Source: Pseudomonadota bacterium (GTDB lineage Bacteria > Pseudomonadota > Alphaproteobacteria > Acetobacterales > Acetobacteraceae). From it: a DNA stretch of 14,180 nucleotides. Shown piece by piece: positions 13,666-14,180 of this stretch (position 1 is its first letter; each line of letters opens with the position of its first letter). A program made the position numbers and the translations under genes. The stretch covers positions 1 to 14,180 of the forward strand of contig JAKBCJ010000073.1 of the NCBI GenBank assembly GCA_021807975.1. Reading direction: 5' to 3'. The notes beneath the pieces are model-generated. The model saw nothing but the letters and a program-made list of their open reading frames with translations. It was not told the DNA's origin and ran no database searches.

Positions 13666-14180
13666 ATGCCGGATCGGTCGCGTTGGGACCCGGAAATGGC
13701 TGCATTCACCGCCGAACAGGAAAAGGCCGCCGCGGCTTACCCTCCGGTTCGGGTGGAGCTGCCGCTGGCACCGCACCGCCGGGTCAACGATCTGCTGGGG
13801 ATGCGGACGGCGGAGGGAGGGCCGGTCATGGCCGAAATCACGGATCGCTGGGTATCCGGCACCGGCCGGCGGATTTTCTGCCGCGTGTTCCGCCCCGTGA
13901 TCGACCAACAAGCGACCGGCCGGCCGATCCCCACACTGGTGTATTTCCACGGCGGCGGCTGGGTCTGGGCAAATGTCGATACGCATGACCGCATGACCCG
14001 CGAATATGCCGCCGCCGGTTCGGTCGCGGTGGTCAGCGTCGATTACGCTCTGTCGCCGGAAGCAAAATTCCCGCAGGCGCTGCTGGAGTGTGCCGAAGTG
14101 GTCCGCTTCGTCGCCAGCCATGGAGCGGAATGGGGATTGGATTCGACGCGGATTTTCGTCGGCGGCGACTCGGCAGGCGG
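13666..14180 (+). CDS. Alpha/beta hydrolase, hormone-sensitive lipase (HSL) family, partial at right edge
   Basis: The first 171 codons of a carboxylesterase-type hydrolase cut by the window end. The oxyanion-hole motif HGGGWV (residues about 90-95) and the start of the nucleophile motif GDSAGG (about 167-172, serine in GxSxG) are both visible and correctly spaced for the HSL (family IV) group; the middle YALSPEAKFPQAL segment (about 125-137) is also typical. The catalytic Asp and His would lie beyond the edge. There is no signal peptide. The ATG at 13666 has a strong GAGGGG ribosome binding site at 13652-13657. The frame stays open to the end, so length and C-terminus are unknown. It is divergent from the PatZ-like gene across about 100 bases. 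Substrate cannot be told; short-chain acyl esters are usual for the family. Confidence 0.93.
   Translation, partial: MPDRSRWDPEMAAFTAEQEKAAAAYPPVRVELPLAPHRRVNDLLGMRTAEGGPVMAEITDRWVSGTGRRIFCRVFRPVIDQQATGRPIPTLVYFHGGGWVWANVDTHDRMTREYAAAGSVAVVSVDYALSPEAKFPQALLECAEVVRFVASHGAEWGLDSTRIFVGGDSAG

Noticed and set aside
13563..13709. 49-residue N-terminal extension of the PatZ-like protein
   Set aside because: It has Cys/Pro-rich composition unlike the rest of the protein and overlaps the start of the divergent hydrolase gene; homologues begin just before the CoA-binding domain.
11961..13988. A 675-codon plus-strand open frame opposite the PatZ-like gene
   Set aside because: Its product is Arg/Gln-rich and low in complexity. 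The minus strand encodes a recognisable multi-domain protein, and the frame runs out of phase into the hydrolase gene.

Overview
The window looks like a chromosomal segment of a GC-rich alphaproteobacterium, most likely in the Rhodospirillales/Acetobacteraceae range. I infer this from the high G+C at third codon positions, the clpS-clpA pair next to a phasin of the alphaproteobacterial type, the map-radC pair, and a dmeR-dmeF metal-efflux pair. The placement rests on protein style and gene order only; there is no rRNA or tRNA to confirm it. I see no insertion sequence, prophage, CRISPR array or tRNA gene.

Layout. Positions 13-2051 (+) form a tight three-gene unit: an RcnR/FrmR-type Ni/Co sensor (dmeR-like), a His-rich CDF cation exporter (dmeF-like), and the 16S rRNA methyltransferase gene rsmG, whose ATG overlaps the dmeF stop. 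Facing it are clpS (4975-4643) and clpA (4528-2174) on the minus strand, the adaptor and unfoldase of the ClpAP protease, ended by a clear rho-independent terminator at 2126-2158. A phasin gene (5880-5371, minus) lies upstream, with its own sigma70-like promoter, nearby TGC-rich dyads and two hairpins behind it. Divergent from it is a D,D-carboxypeptidase with a SPOR domain (6240-7439, +). Convergent with that is a minus-strand pair, an M19-type dipeptidase (9075-8146) and rpiA (8149-7460), joined by a GTGA stop/start overlap. Divergent from the dipeptidase is map (9252-10058, +), then radC (10110-10856, +). A minus-strand PatZ-like protein acetyltransferase (13562-11058) is divergent from an alpha/beta hydrolase of the HSL family that runs off the right end (13666-14180+).

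Functionally this is mostly housekeeping: proteolysis and N-end rule (clpS/clpA), N-terminal Met removal (map), ribosome modification (rsmG), pentose phosphate metabolism (rpiA), wall trimming (carboxypeptidase), PHA granule coating (phasin) and protein acetylation (PatZ-like). The accessory part is the Ni/Co resistance pair. The points most worth following up are a beta-rich domain inserted in the cytoplasmic His-rich loop of the exporter, the translational coupling of rsmG to that exporter rather than to mnmG/parAB, the phasin control region, and an M19 dipeptidase with HxH where the family has HxD. I do not see a clear, wholly new multi-gene system.
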